From Agromyces sp. Soil535 (GTDB lineage Bacteria; Actinomycetota; Actinomycetes; Actinomycetales; Microbacteriaceae), in NCBI RefSeq assembly GCF_001428255.1, contig NZ_LMRW01000025.1:233632-297631 (forward strand): a DNA stretch of 64,000 bases, written 5' to 3'. A model generated the notes under the pieces. That model searched no databases. It was not told the origin of the DNA and saw only the letters and a list, made by a program, of their open reading frames with translations. Below, piece after piece: positions 40,601-48,637 of the stretch. Within the stretch, counting starts at the first letter, position 1. The number at the start of each line of letters is the position of its first letter. The position numbers and the translations under genes were made by a program.

Positions 40601-42439
40601 CTAGCCGTTCGAGTCACGGTTGTCCTTGCCGACCGAGCTGTTCGCGCACACGAAGCTGTCCGCGCTCTCGATGTCCCCCTCCGCGTACGTCGCTACGAGG
40701 GGGTACGGGCACAGGGGGCGCGTCCGAGTGGGCGACCAGCTCGTCGGAAGGTCGGTGTTCACGCCTCCAGGGTTGCCGTCACCTCGTGCCGACGCGACGA
40801 TGCGATCGGGCGCCTGGCCGTACTCGACCCAATCGATCAGCGCCGTGAGGCCGTCGAACTGATCGGTGGCAGGCCCGCCTCGCACGTGGCCCATGCCGGG
40901 CACCTCGAAGTAGCGGACGAACTCGTCGGCCTGCTTGTGGTAGGCCGCCTGCAGATCCTGGTACCACGCCGCGGTGTCATCTGGAGAGAACACGCCGTCT
41001 GAGGCGCCATGGACGACGATCATCTTCCCGCCGGTGTCGCGGAGCGTGTCCAGCTGGGTCGGGTTCGGCGGCGTCATGAAGGACATGGCGCTTTCCGTGT
41101 AGATGCCGTCGCTTGCGTAGATCTTCGGAGCCTGAGTGTCCACGTCGTAGTTCAGCGCGTAGCCCAGAGTGTCATTCAGGATGCTCGCGTCTTCCGGCGG
41201 CGAGGAGAAGATGAAGGCCACCGCGACCGGGTCGCGCTGCGCGCCGACCGAGCTGGAGAACTTCCAGCCTGCCCATCCCGGCTGGACGATGCCCGGGTCG
41301 AAGGGAAATGAGCTGTACAGCTCGTCGCCGTTGCTGTTGCGCGCACCCGCGAAGACGTCGCTCACGACCCCCTTCTGGCTGAGGGTGAGGCACGTCCCGT
41401 CTCGCTCACCGGTGCAGGTCGGAACGTCACGGTCGATGTCGAAGATGTTCTGGCACGCTTCGCTGTTCTGGACCATTCCATCGACAAGGCGATCAAGCCG
41501 ATCGCAGCGAGCGAGGATCGCGTCCGCGATGACCTGGCGCTCCTGCCGAGGGAGTGCTGTCTCGAGGTTGGACGTGGTGGTTGCGACCTTCGCCCACTGT
41601 TGTGCGCCCCACAACTGCGCGACCGCCGCTTGGGGCAGATTGAAGCCGGGCGCGACGGCAAGGAACCCGTCGTACTGGTCGGCGTAGCGTGCGGACGCGA
41701 CCATCGTGTGTCGTCCGCCATTCGACCCACCTGCGATGTAGGAGCGGTCAGGCCCGCGCCCGTACGCCGCGACGATGAGTTCCTTCGCCATCGGCGTGAG
41801 TGCTCCCACAGCCTGGTAGCCGTAGTCGAGCCGAGCTTGAGGGTCGAGACCGAAGAGCGGGTTCTGGCTCTCGTTGTGTCCGGCATCCGAGCTCAACACG
41901 GCGAAGCCCATCTGCAGCCCGTTCTGCAGTTGCCCGCCGGTGATGGCCCCCGTCGCCGCGGCGATGCGACCATCGGTGCCTCCGTTCGCCTGGTACAGGA
42001 AGCGACCGCTCCAGTCCGTGGGGAGCCGCATCTCGAATCCGATGGAGTACGTCTGACCGTCCACGGGACTCGTGCGCTTGTTCATCGCACCCTGCACGCG
42101 GCAGTGCTCACCCACCGGCTCGCCTCCGTTCGTGAGTGCGCCGGCGGCCACCGTGGATGCCGCGATGATCTCGGTGTTCGCGAACTGGAAGCCCGTCAAA
42201 TCCTCGCATTGGAGGAGCGGTCCGGGCTGCGCGGGTTCTCGTTGGGGCATCACCGACGCGGATGCTGGAGTACCCCAAGGCAGTGCGGATGCCGGGGTCA
42301 CCGCACCCACCAACGCGAACGACGCGACCGCAGCGCCCGCGAGTGCGCCGATCGTGCGACGAGCGTGGGTGCTCATGGCAACCCCCGCGCGAGTTCGCCG
42401 CCCGATGCGAGGCGTTGGTTCCCCAGTTGACTTGAGCAT
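40601..42439 (-). CDS. Secreted tannase/feruloyl esterase family protein
   Basis: 612 residues from the ATG at 42439, with AAGGGACGAGC before it. The signal peptide (about 1-52) has RRTIGALAGAAVASFALVG and ends ASA. The PF07519-type fold includes LPTDWSGRFLYQANGG, nucleophile elbow IAGGSNGGRHTM (Ser about 239), a calcium-site-like CDRLDRLVDGMVQNSEAC loop, late Asp in HGASDGVFSPDD and His in PGMGHVRGG. This is the fungal-tannase/feruloyl-esterase type, unrelated to the tannase at 1539. It follows a MarR gene on the same strand behind palindromic sites. The substrate could be galloyl, feruloyl or related phenolic esters. Confidence 0.85.
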   Translation of the reverse strand: MLKSTGEPTPRIGRRTRAGVAMSTHARRTIGALAGAAVASFALVGAVTPASALPWGTPASASVMPQREPAQPGPLLQCEDLTGFQFANTEIIAASTVAAGALTNGGEPVGEHCRVQGAMNKRTSPVDGQTYSIGFEMRLPTDWSGRFLYQANGGTDGRIAAATGAITGGQLQNGLQMGFAVLSSDAGHNESQNPLFGLDPQARLDYGYQAVGALTPMAKELIVAAYGRGPDRSYIAGGSNGGRHTMVASARYADQYDGFLAVAPGFNLPQAAVAQLWGAQQWAKVATTTSNLETALPRQERQVIADAILARCDRLDRLVDGMVQNSEACQNIFDIDRDVPTCTGERDGTCLTLSQKGVVSDVFAGARNSNGDELYSSFPFDPGIVQPGWAGWKFSSSVGAQRDPVAVAFIFSSPPEDASILNDTLGYALNYDVDTQAPKIYASDGIYTESAMSFMTPPNPTQLDTLRDTGGKMIVVHGASDGVFSPDDTAAWYQDLQAAYHKQADEFVRYFEVPGMGHVRGGPATDQFDGLTALIDWVEYGQAPDRIVASARGDGNPGGVNTDLPTSWSPTRTRPLCPYPLVATYAEGDIESADSFVCANSSVGKDNRDSNG

Positions 42440-42505
42440 GCTCGTCCCTTCATCGGGTACGCGGGCAGCACGTCGCTCGAGAGCTCGCGTGCAGTAGACA
42501 CGTCG

Positions 42506-42537
42506 TTGCGTCCTGACGCAATTATCAAGGTTCTTGA
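42506..42537 (-). promoter_or_regulatory. Two adjacent palindromes before the tannase gene (MarR operators)
   Basis: TTGCGTCCTGACGCAA (42506-42521) has perfect 7-base arms around CT. TCAAGGTTCTTGA (42525-42537) has perfect 5-base arms around GTT, the spacing typical of MarR sites. Both lie in the 144-base gap between the MarR gene and the tannase/esterase gene, so the MarR protein probably acts on the downstream promoter. Confidence 0.65.
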
Positions 42538-42583
42538 ACGTTTGTCAACGCTCGGGCGGACGATGCGACGCTCGCGACAGTCT

Positions 42584-43039
42584 TCAATCTGCGACGAGGG
42601 GGCGCGGGGAAGCCTCCAGCGCTCTCCGACCATGGGCGAGCCATTGGCTCAGCTGCGCCCGCTCCTGAGGGGAAAGCTCACCGAACGCGATGTCCTCGAT
42701 CTGGTCCACCGCTTCGCGGCACTCTTCCAGCATCGACAACGCCCTCGATGTGAGCGAGATGACGATCTGTCGCCGGTTGTCGGCGTTGCGATGCCGCTCG
42801 ATGTACCCGGACGCCTGCAGAGCTCGCACGACGCCGTCCATCGCCTGCGCGGAGACGAAAGCGTGTCGCGCAAGTTGCGCGGAGGTCATCTCGGGATGCC
42901 GCTCCAGCACGGTGAGCGCGGTGTATTGGGGAACCGTGATCCCATGCTTGCGCAACGCGACATCCAGCCGCGCGCGGATCGCGAGCTCGAGCTGCTTCAC
43001 CAAGTACAACAAGCGGGGCGCCGGAACTGCTGCGTCCAC
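42584..43039 (-). CDS. MarR-family regulator next to the tannase/feruloyl esterase gene
   Basis: 151 residues from a GTG with an excellent AGGAGGGTCACC before it. The frame stays open far upstream, but that part belongs to a decayed gene. The winged helix has VPQYTALTVLERHPEMTSAQLARHAFVSAQAMDGVVRALQASGYIERHRNADNRRQIVISLT. MarR proteins of this kind often sense phenolic acids, and the position just before a phenolic-ester hydrolase gene fits. Palindromes in the downstream gap are the probable target. Confidence 0.85.
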   Translation of the reverse strand: MDAAVPAPRLLYLVKQLELAIRARLDVALRKHGITVPQYTALTVLERHPEMTSAQLARHAFVSAQAMDGVVRALQASGYIERHRNADNRRQIVISLTSRALSMLEECREAVDQIEDIAFGELSPQERAQLSQWLAHGRRALEASPRPLVAD

Positions 43040-43089
43040 GGTGACCCTCCTACGATCGTCCAGCGACCGGCGGGCCGCCTGTTCCACTG

Positions 43090-43494
43090 AACCTATCCGA
43101 ACACGAACGGACCGGCCTTCTCGACGCAGGCACTCCGCACCGCGCGGCGACAACTCGTAGCCGACCTCGAGGCTGCGCGTGAGGCCGAGCTCCTTGAGGC
43201 GGCGCACGCGGCGCTTGAACGCGAGCAGTTCGAGGTCGCCGCGGAGGCGGTCGGCCAGCGTCCGCGGATGGTCGCGGATGAGGAGCAGCACGTCGTGGGT
43301 CCATGGGCCGGCGGGGCTTCGGCGGTCGAAGCCGGCGAGCGTATCGGAGAGGGCCGCGACCTCCGTTGCGGTGAGGTTCGCGTCGGCGGCGAGGGCGTGC
43401 CTCCGGCCTTCACCCGCGGCTCGGCCCACCTGCGGAACACGACCGAGACCGAGCCATCGGCGATGGCACGGGCGATCGATCCAGTGAGGAGCAT
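43090..43494 (-). pseudogene. Decayed ASCH-like hypothetical gene (internal deletion and frameshift)
   Basis: From the ATG at 43494 one frame reads MLLTGSIARAIADGSVSVVF and then RRWAEPRVKAGGT, the standard opening of an actinobacterial ASCH-like family. After that the sense continues in the other frame as ADANLTATEVAALSDTLAGF, then GPWTHDVLLLIRDHPRTLA and LKELGLTRSLEVGYELSPRG, the family's C-terminal winged-helix part. The middle (probably some 70-80 codons) is missing and the two parts are out of frame. The C-terminal frame has no stop before the MarR gene. Family recognition is from memory of its sequence style. Confidence 0.6.
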
Positions 43495-43502
43495 CGACCG
43501 AT

Positions 43503-44522
43503 TCAGGCGCTCTCGCGCCAGACCACCGGGCTCTCGAGCAGGATTCCGCCGAGCTCGGGGAGCTCGCCGCGGATCTGTGCCAGCACGCTCTCCGCAGCGG
43601 CGCGACCCAGGCCGCCGGCCGGCTGGTGCACCGTCGACAGCGCGGGTTGGCATCGACGCGCCCAGGCGCTGTCGTCGAAGCCGACGAGGCCGACGTCCTC
43701 GGGCACGCGCCTTCCGAGCTCGCGAAGGGTCTCGAGTGCGCCGGCCGCCACGGCATCGGATGCCGCGAACACGCCGTCGACGTCGGGCGCTCGCTCCAGC
43801 AGTGCTCGCATGGCGGCCGCCCCCTCAGTGTACGAGTAGTGCGAGATCGGCTCGACGAGGGCGGGGTCGAATCGATCGCCCAGGGCCTCGCGGAAGCCGG
43901 CAAGTCGGTCGACGCCGGAGTCGCGATCGAGGGCGGCAGCGATCATCGCGATCCGCGAACGGCCCGTGGCGAGCAGGCGCTCGCTGATCGCCCGTGCTGA
44001 GCCGTGGTTGTCGATGCCGACCCACGCCGCGGTGACGCCCGGGGGGTGCCCGACGAACGCGGTCGGCAGGTCGAGCCGTTCGACGACGCGCGTGATCGGG
44101 TCGTCCTGCCGGGCCGAGACGATCACGGCCCCGTCGGCGAAACCGCCCTGAAGGTATCGGGCGACCCGTGCGGTGTCCTTCTCCGAGTCGACGACGAGGC
44201 TCACCATCTGGTAGTCGGCGTCCGAGAGTGCGGCGTTCGCACCGAGCAGGATCTCGCCGATGTTCGGGTCCTCGACGAACAGGCGGTCGGGCTCGTGCAC
44301 GATGAAGGCGACCGCCTGGGTGCGCTGCATCACGAGGCTGCGCGCGGCCGTGTTCGGCACGTAGCCGACCTCGACGATCGCCTTCTCGATCGCCTTCCGA
44401 GCCTCGTCGGAGACGTAGCGCTCGCCGTTGACCACACGGCTCACCGTGCCGCGCGACACGCCGGCGGCCATGGCGACGTCGTGGACGGTCGCACGCTTGC
44501 GGCGTGGGCTCGCTTTCCCCAT
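43503..44522 (-). CDS. LacI-family repressor of the galactoside operon
   Basis: 339 residues from the ATG at 44522 (GGTGAAGAC before it). The HTH is ATVHDVAMAAGVSRGTVSRVVNGERYVS, with hinge AARSLVMQ. The effector domain includes GSARAISERLLATGRSRIAMI and DVGLVGFDDSAWARRCQPALSTVHQP. It is divergent from the GH42 gene. Two identical 16-bp palindromes with an ACGT centre (44588-44603 and 44634-44649) lie between the two genes and are its likely operators. The inducer is probably galactose or a beta-galactoside. Confidence 0.88.
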   Translation of the reverse strand: MGKASPRRKRATVHDVAMAAGVSRGTVSRVVNGERYVSDEARKAIEKAIVEVGYVPNTAARSLVMQRTQAVAFIVHEPDRLFVEDPNIGEILLGANAALSDADYQMVSLVVDSEKDTARVARYLQGGFADGAVIVSARQDDPITRVVERLDLPTAFVGHPPGVTAAWVGIDNHGSARAISERLLATGRSRIAMIAAALDRDSGVDRLAGFREALGDRFDPALVEPISHYSYTEGAAAMRALLERAPDVDGVFAASDAVAAGALETLRELGRRVPEDVGLVGFDDSAWARRCQPALSTVHQPAGGLGRAAAESVLAQIRGELPELGGILLESPVVWRESA

Positions 44523-44587
44523 GTCTTCACCATAGCCGCGCATTCGCAAGCGGGCATGTTTGACAAACGCGCGACACGCTGGCTATT

Positions 44588-44603
44588 CTGTGCACGTTCA
44601 CAG
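44588..44603 (+). promoter_or_regulatory. LacI-type operator, copy 1
   Basis: CTGTGCACGTTCACAG is a near-perfect inverted repeat. It is identical to the site at 44634 and begins 46 bases before it. Confidence 0.75.
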
Positions 44604-44633
44604 ACTCTCAACGCGGAGTTGTCGCTCCCTGAT

Positions 44634-44649
44634 CTGTGCACGTTCACAG
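44634..44649 (+). promoter_or_regulatory. LacI-type operator, copy 2
   Basis: Second exact CTGTGCACGTTCACAG, 25 bases before the GH42 start. The two sites are 46 bases apart centre to centre, which would allow one tetramer or two dimers to grip the promoter. Confidence 0.75.
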
Positions 44650-44674
44650 AACCGCCCGAAGCGATCAGGGAGCC

Positions 44675-46708
44675 ATGGAGACCAGAGTCGAGCAGCAGCG
44701 GTCCCGACCGGGATTCCGCCCGTTCCGCCATGACGGAATCGCGTTCGGGTGCGACTACAACCCCGAGCAGTGGGATCCCGAGGTCTGGAGCGAGGACGTC
44801 CGGCTCATGCGCGAAGCGGGCGTCGACCTGGTCGCGATCAACATCTTCGGCTGGTCCCAGGTCAACCCGCGGAAGGGCGACTTCGAGTTCGGTGCGCTCG
44901 ACACCGTGATCGGGCTGCTCCATGACGCAGGCATCCGCGTGAACCTCGGCACGGCGACCGCGTCGCCGCCGCCGTGGCTGACGGCGCGGCATCCGGAGAT
45001 CCTGCCTGTGGCCGATGACGGCACCACCCGCTTCCCCGGCGGTCGCCAAGCATGGTGCCCGAGCTCGCCGGTCTTCCGGCGCTACGCGCTCGAACTCGTC
45101 GAGCAGGTGGCCCGCCGCTACGGCGATCACCCCGCCGTGGCACTCTGGCACGTCTCCAATGAGCTCGGATGCCACAACGCGCACTGCCACTGCGCTGAGA
45201 GCACCGCGTCATTCCGCCGGTGGCTCGAACGCCGCTACGGCAGCGTCGCCGAACTCAACCGGGCATGGGGCACGAGCTTCTGGAGCCAGCGCTACGACGA
45301 GTGGACCGAGATCCTCACGCCGCTGCGAACGCTCTCGACCCGCAACCCGTCGCAGGTGCTCGACTTCCACCGCTTCAGCTCGGACGAGATGCTCGACTAC
45401 TACCGGGCCGAGGCCGAGGTGATCCGCCGGCACAGCGAGGTCGCGATCACCACGAACTTCATGGTCACCGCGCACATCCGCACCCAGGATTACTTCGGCT
45501 GGACCCCCGAGGTCGACCTCGTCGCGAACGACCACTACCTCGACCACCGCCTCGACGACCCCACCGCCGAGCTCGCGTTCGCGGCCGACCTCACCCGCGG
45601 GCTCGCGGGAGGAGCGCCGTGGCTGCTCATGGAGTCGTCGACGGGTGCCGTCAACTGGCAGCCGCACAACCTGGCCAAGGCGCCGGGGGAGATGACGCGC
45701 AACGCCGTGCAGCACCTCGCCCGTGGCGCCGACGGGATCTGCTTCTTCCAGTGGCGTGCGTCGGCGCAGGGCTCGGAGAAGTTCCACTCCGCATTGCTGC
45801 CCCACGCCGGCACCGACTCCGGTGTCTGGCGGGAGGTCGTCGCCCTCGGCGGCCTCCTCGACCGCGTCGGCGAGCTCGCCGGCACCCGCGTCGCAGCCGA
45901 CACCGCCCTGCTCTTCAGCTGGGACGCATGGTGGGCCTTCGACGCCGACATCCGGCCGAGCAATTCAGTCTCCTACCTCGACCAGGTGCACGCCCTGCAC
46001 TCCGCCCTGCGGGCCGCGGGGGTCACGGCCGACGTGGTCCATCCCGCCGACGACCTGTCGAAGTACCGGCTCGTCGTGGTGCCCGGACTGTACGCGGTCA
46101 CGGATGCCGCGGCCGACGCGCTCGACGCGTACGTGACGGCGGGTGGCACGGTGCTGGTCACGTGCTACAGCGGCATCGTCGACGAACACGATCGGGTGCG
46201 GCTCGGCGGGTACCCCGGCGCATACCGGGACCTCGTCGGCGCGCGCGCGGAGGAGTTCGCCCCGGTCCTTCCGGGGGCCGCGCTGACGCTCGAGTCCGGT
46301 GCCGCCGCAGGGCGCTGGAGCGAGCGCATCCGGGTCACCACGGCCGAGGTCGTCGATCGCTTCGCGGACGGACCGTCCGCAGGCGGGCCCGCGATCACGC
46401 GTAATCGGCGCGGAGCCGGCACGGCGTGGTACCTCGCGACCCTGCTCGGCGAGGAGAGCCTGCTCCGCCTCGTCGAGCGCATCGCGGACGAGGCCGGTGT
46501 GACCCGAGCCGAGGGTGCGAGCGCCGAGGTCGAGGTGGTGCGACGGATGTCCGCCACCCATGCCTACCGGTTCGTCATCAACCACGGCGACATCGACCTC
46601 GAGCTCCCCGCCACCGGCGAGGAACTCGTGACCGGGGCATCCGTCGCCGGTCGACTTGCGGTGCCGGCCGGCGCCGTTCGCATCGTTCGAGAGGAGGCCG
46701 TCGCATGA
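44675..46708 (+). CDS. Beta-galactosidase, GH42
   Basis: 677 residues from the ATG at 44675 (CAGGGAGCC before it). The TIM barrel starts GCDYNPEQWDPEVW. The acid/base is Glu163 in WHVSNELG and the nucleophile is Glu320 in LLMESSTG. A zinc-binding Cys cluster is suggested by NELGCHNAHCHC. The trimerisation domain follows (LFSWDAWWAFDADIRPS) and a small C-terminal beta domain ends the protein. There is no signal peptide, so it acts inside on imported galactosides. It is coupled by ATGA to the importer permease gene, so enzyme and uptake are one operon. Confidence 0.9.
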   Translation: METRVEQQRSRPGFRPFRHDGIAFGCDYNPEQWDPEVWSEDVRLMREAGVDLVAINIFGWSQVNPRKGDFEFGALDTVIGLLHDAGIRVNLGTATASPPPWLTARHPEILPVADDGTTRFPGGRQAWCPSSPVFRRYALELVEQVARRYGDHPAVALWHVSNELGCHNAHCHCAESTASFRRWLERRYGSVAELNRAWGTSFWSQRYDEWTEILTPLRTLSTRNPSQVLDFHRFSSDEMLDYYRAEAEVIRRHSEVAITTNFMVTAHIRTQDYFGWTPEVDLVANDHYLDHRLDDPTAELAFAADLTRGLAGGAPWLLMESSTGAVNWQPHNLAKAPGEMTRNAVQHLARGADGICFFQWRASAQGSEKFHSALLPHAGTDSGVWREVVALGGLLDRVGELAGTRVAADTALLFSWDAWWAFDADIRPSNSVSYLDQVHALHSALRAAGVTADVVHPADDLSKYRLVVVPGLYAVTDAAADALDAYVTAGGTVLVTCYSGIVDEHDRVRLGGYPGAYRDLVGARAEEFAPVLPGAALTLESGAAAGRWSERIRVTTAEVVDRFADGPSAGGPAITRNRRGAGTAWYLATLLGEESLLRLVERIADEAGVTRAEGASAEVEVVRRMSATHAYRFVINHGDIDLELPATGEELVTGASVAGRLAVPAGAVRIVREEAVA

Positions 46709-47622
46709 CCACCGCAAGACCCATGACCACCGCAAGCCCCATGACCGTTCGACGATTCAAGGTGCCGCACAAGGGCGCGATCGTCGCGTTCATCCTGCCC
46801 TTCGCCGTGCTGTTCGCGATCTTCTACCTCGCGCCCATCCTGTACGCGATGTGGCAGTCCCTGCTCGTGGTGGAGCGCGACGGCACGTTCGGCGAGGCCC
46901 ACGAGGTGTTCGGCGGGTTCGCGCAGTACGCGCTCGTATTCCAGAGCGAGCCGTTCTGGGCGTCGGTCGGGCGTGTGCTGCTGTTCGGCATCGTGCAGGT
47001 GCCGGTCATGCTCGGCCTCGCACTGCTGTTCGCCCTGCTGCTGGACTCCCCGCTCTTGCGTGGCAAGCGATTCTTCCGCCTCGCGTTCTTCGTGCCGTAC
47101 GCCGTGCCCGGCGTGATCGCCGCGATCATGTGGGGGTTCCTGTTCTCGCCGAACCTCTCGCCGTTCACGGCGCTGACGAAGAACGTCGACTTCCTCGGTG
47201 CAGACCTGGTGCTCTGGTCGATCGCGAACGTCGTGACCTGGGTGTTCGTCGGCTACAACATGCTCATCATCTATTCGGCGCTGCTGGCCATCCCGCAGGA
47301 GGTCTACGAGGCCGCGCGGCTCGACGGCGCCGGCCAGGCGCGGATCGCCTGGTCGATCAAGATCCCGCTCGTGCGGCCGGCGATCCTCCTGACCGCCGTG
47401 TTCTCGATCATCGGCACCCTCCAGCTGCTCGCCGAGCCGCAGGTGTTCCGCTCGTTCAGCTCCGCGGTCATCAGCACCTACACGCCGAACATGACGGTGT
47501 ACGCCACGGCGTCCGTGCCGAACCCGAACCTCGCCGCGGCGTTCTCGATCGTGCTCGCGCTCGCGACGTTCGTGCTGTCGTTCACGTTCCTCAAGATCAC
47601 CCAGCGGAAGGATGCCTCATGA
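46705..47622 (+). CDS. ABC sugar permease, MalF type
   Basis: 305 residues from the ATG in the ATGA overlap, with GAGGAGG before it. Six membrane segments and the EAA loop (EAARLDGAGQARIAWSIKIPLVRPAI) place it in the CUT1 family. The first 18 bases after the start are tandemly duplicated, so three in-frame ATGs occur within 13 codons (MTTARPMTTASPMTV), and any of them could start translation. It forms the channel with the next gene's product. Confidence 0.88.
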   Translation: MTTARPMTTASPMTVRRFKVPHKGAIVAFILPFAVLFAIFYLAPILYAMWQSLLVVERDGTFGEAHEVFGGFAQYALVFQSEPFWASVGRVLLFGIVQVPVMLGLALLFALLLDSPLLRGKRFFRLAFFVPYAVPGVIAAIMWGFLFSPNLSPFTALTKNVDFLGADLVLWSIANVVTWVFVGYNMLIIYSALLAIPQEVYEAARLDGAGQARIAWSIKIPLVRPAILLTAVFSIIGTLQLLAEPQVFRSFSSAVISTYTPNMTVYATASVPNPNLAAAFSIVLALATFVLSFTFLKITQRKDAS

Positions 47623-48539
47623 GCACCGCAACCAGGGCAGCGACCGTGCCCGCTCAGGTGAGCCGACCCACCGAGCCCCCCTCGGGCCGTCGAGGCGGCC
47701 CCAGCGAGCGCCTGATGAGCCGCACCGCCGCGATGCTCGTCATGGGCGTCTTCACGCTCTACTTCCTCGTGCCGATCTGGTGGCTGTTCGTGTCCTCGAC
47801 GAAGAGCTCGGCGCAGCTGCTCACGACCCCGGCACTGTGGTTCGCGGACTTCAACCTGCTCGCGAACATCGAGGACCTCGTCACGTACCGCGACGGCGTG
47901 TACCTGAAGTGGATGCTGAACTCGGTGCTCTACGCCGGCCTCGGCGGCGCGCTCGCGACCCTGATCGCGGCCATGTGCGGCTACGCGCTCGCCAAGTACC
48001 GGTTCCCCGGCCGCGAGACGATCTTCAACGTGGTGCTCGGCGGAGTGCTCGTGCCCGCGACCGCCCTCGCGCTGCCGCTCTTCCTCATCCTCAGCCAGGT
48101 GCAGCTCACGGACACGTTCTGGGCGGTGTTCCTGCCCTCGATCGTGAGCCCGTTCGGGGTCTACCTGACGCGCATCTTCGCGGCGTCGTCGGTGCCCGAC
48201 GAGCTGCTCGAGGCGAGCCGCATCGACGGCGCCGGCGAGATCCGCACGTTCTTCACGGTGAGCATCCGGCTCATGGCGCCCGCGCTCGTCACCGTGTTCC
48301 TGTTCCAGTTCGTCGCCATCTGGAACAACTTCTTCCTGCCGCTCATCATGCTGCGCTCGGAGGAGCTGTTCCCGGTGACCTTCGGGCTCTACACGTGGAA
48401 CTCCCAGCTCAACCAGATCCCCGAGCTGCGGGCCTACGTGCTGGTCGGCGCCCTGCTGTCGATCATCCCCCTCATCGTCACGTTCCTGCTCCTCCAGCGC
48501 TTCTGGCGGTCCGGCCTGGGAGCCGGATCGCTGAAGTGA
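47619..48539 (+). CDS. ABC sugar permease, MalG type
   Basis: 306 residues, start overlapping the upstream stop (ATGA). A Pro-rich cytoplasmic head and six membrane segments are present, with EAA loop EASRIDGAGEIRTFFTVSIRLMAPALV. It is the CUT1 partner of the 46705 permease. No ATPase gene is in the cluster; CUT1 importers often share a remote MsiK-type ATPase. Confidence 0.88.
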   Translation: MSTATRAATVPAQVSRPTEPPSGRRGGPSERLMSRTAAMLVMGVFTLYFLVPIWWLFVSSTKSSAQLLTTPALWFADFNLLANIEDLVTYRDGVYLKWMLNSVLYAGLGGALATLIAAMCGYALAKYRFPGRETIFNVVLGGVLVPATALALPLFLILSQVQLTDTFWAVFLPSIVSPFGVYLTRIFAASSVPDELLEASRIDGAGEIRTFFTVSIRLMAPALVTVFLFQFVAIWNNFFLPLIMLRSEELFPVTFGLYTWNSQLNQIPELRAYVLVGALLSIIPLIVTFLLLQRFWRSGLGAGSLK

Positions 48540-48574
48540 CCGACGCCGCGCGGCGCCCGCCGTCCGGCCGACCT

Positions 48575-48624
48575 CAAGAAACCCACCCCTGAGAAACCCA
48601 CCACCAAGAAACCCAACCCCTGAG
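48575..48624 (+). repeat. Short direct repeats in the leader of the binding-protein gene
   Basis: CAAGAAACCCACCCCTGAG (48575) recurs as CAAGAAACCCAACCCCTGAG (48605), with a half copy GAGAAACCCACCAC between them. The run ends at the GAGAAGAAGG ribosome site of the binding-protein gene. The leader is unstructured and may tune translation of this abundant subunit. Confidence 0.7.
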
Positions 48625-48637
48625 AAGAAGGATCATC

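Noticed and set aside
42584..43903. A possible 439-residue protein combining an N-terminal helical domain with a MarR domain
   Set aside because: The upstream part is the out-of-frame half of a decayed ASCH-like gene, and the MarR domain has its own GTG with a strong AGGAGGG.
48575..48624. The leader repeats as a small CRISPR or riboswitch
   Set aside because: Only two and a half short, C/A-rich copies with no spacer-like unique parts and no predicted stem.
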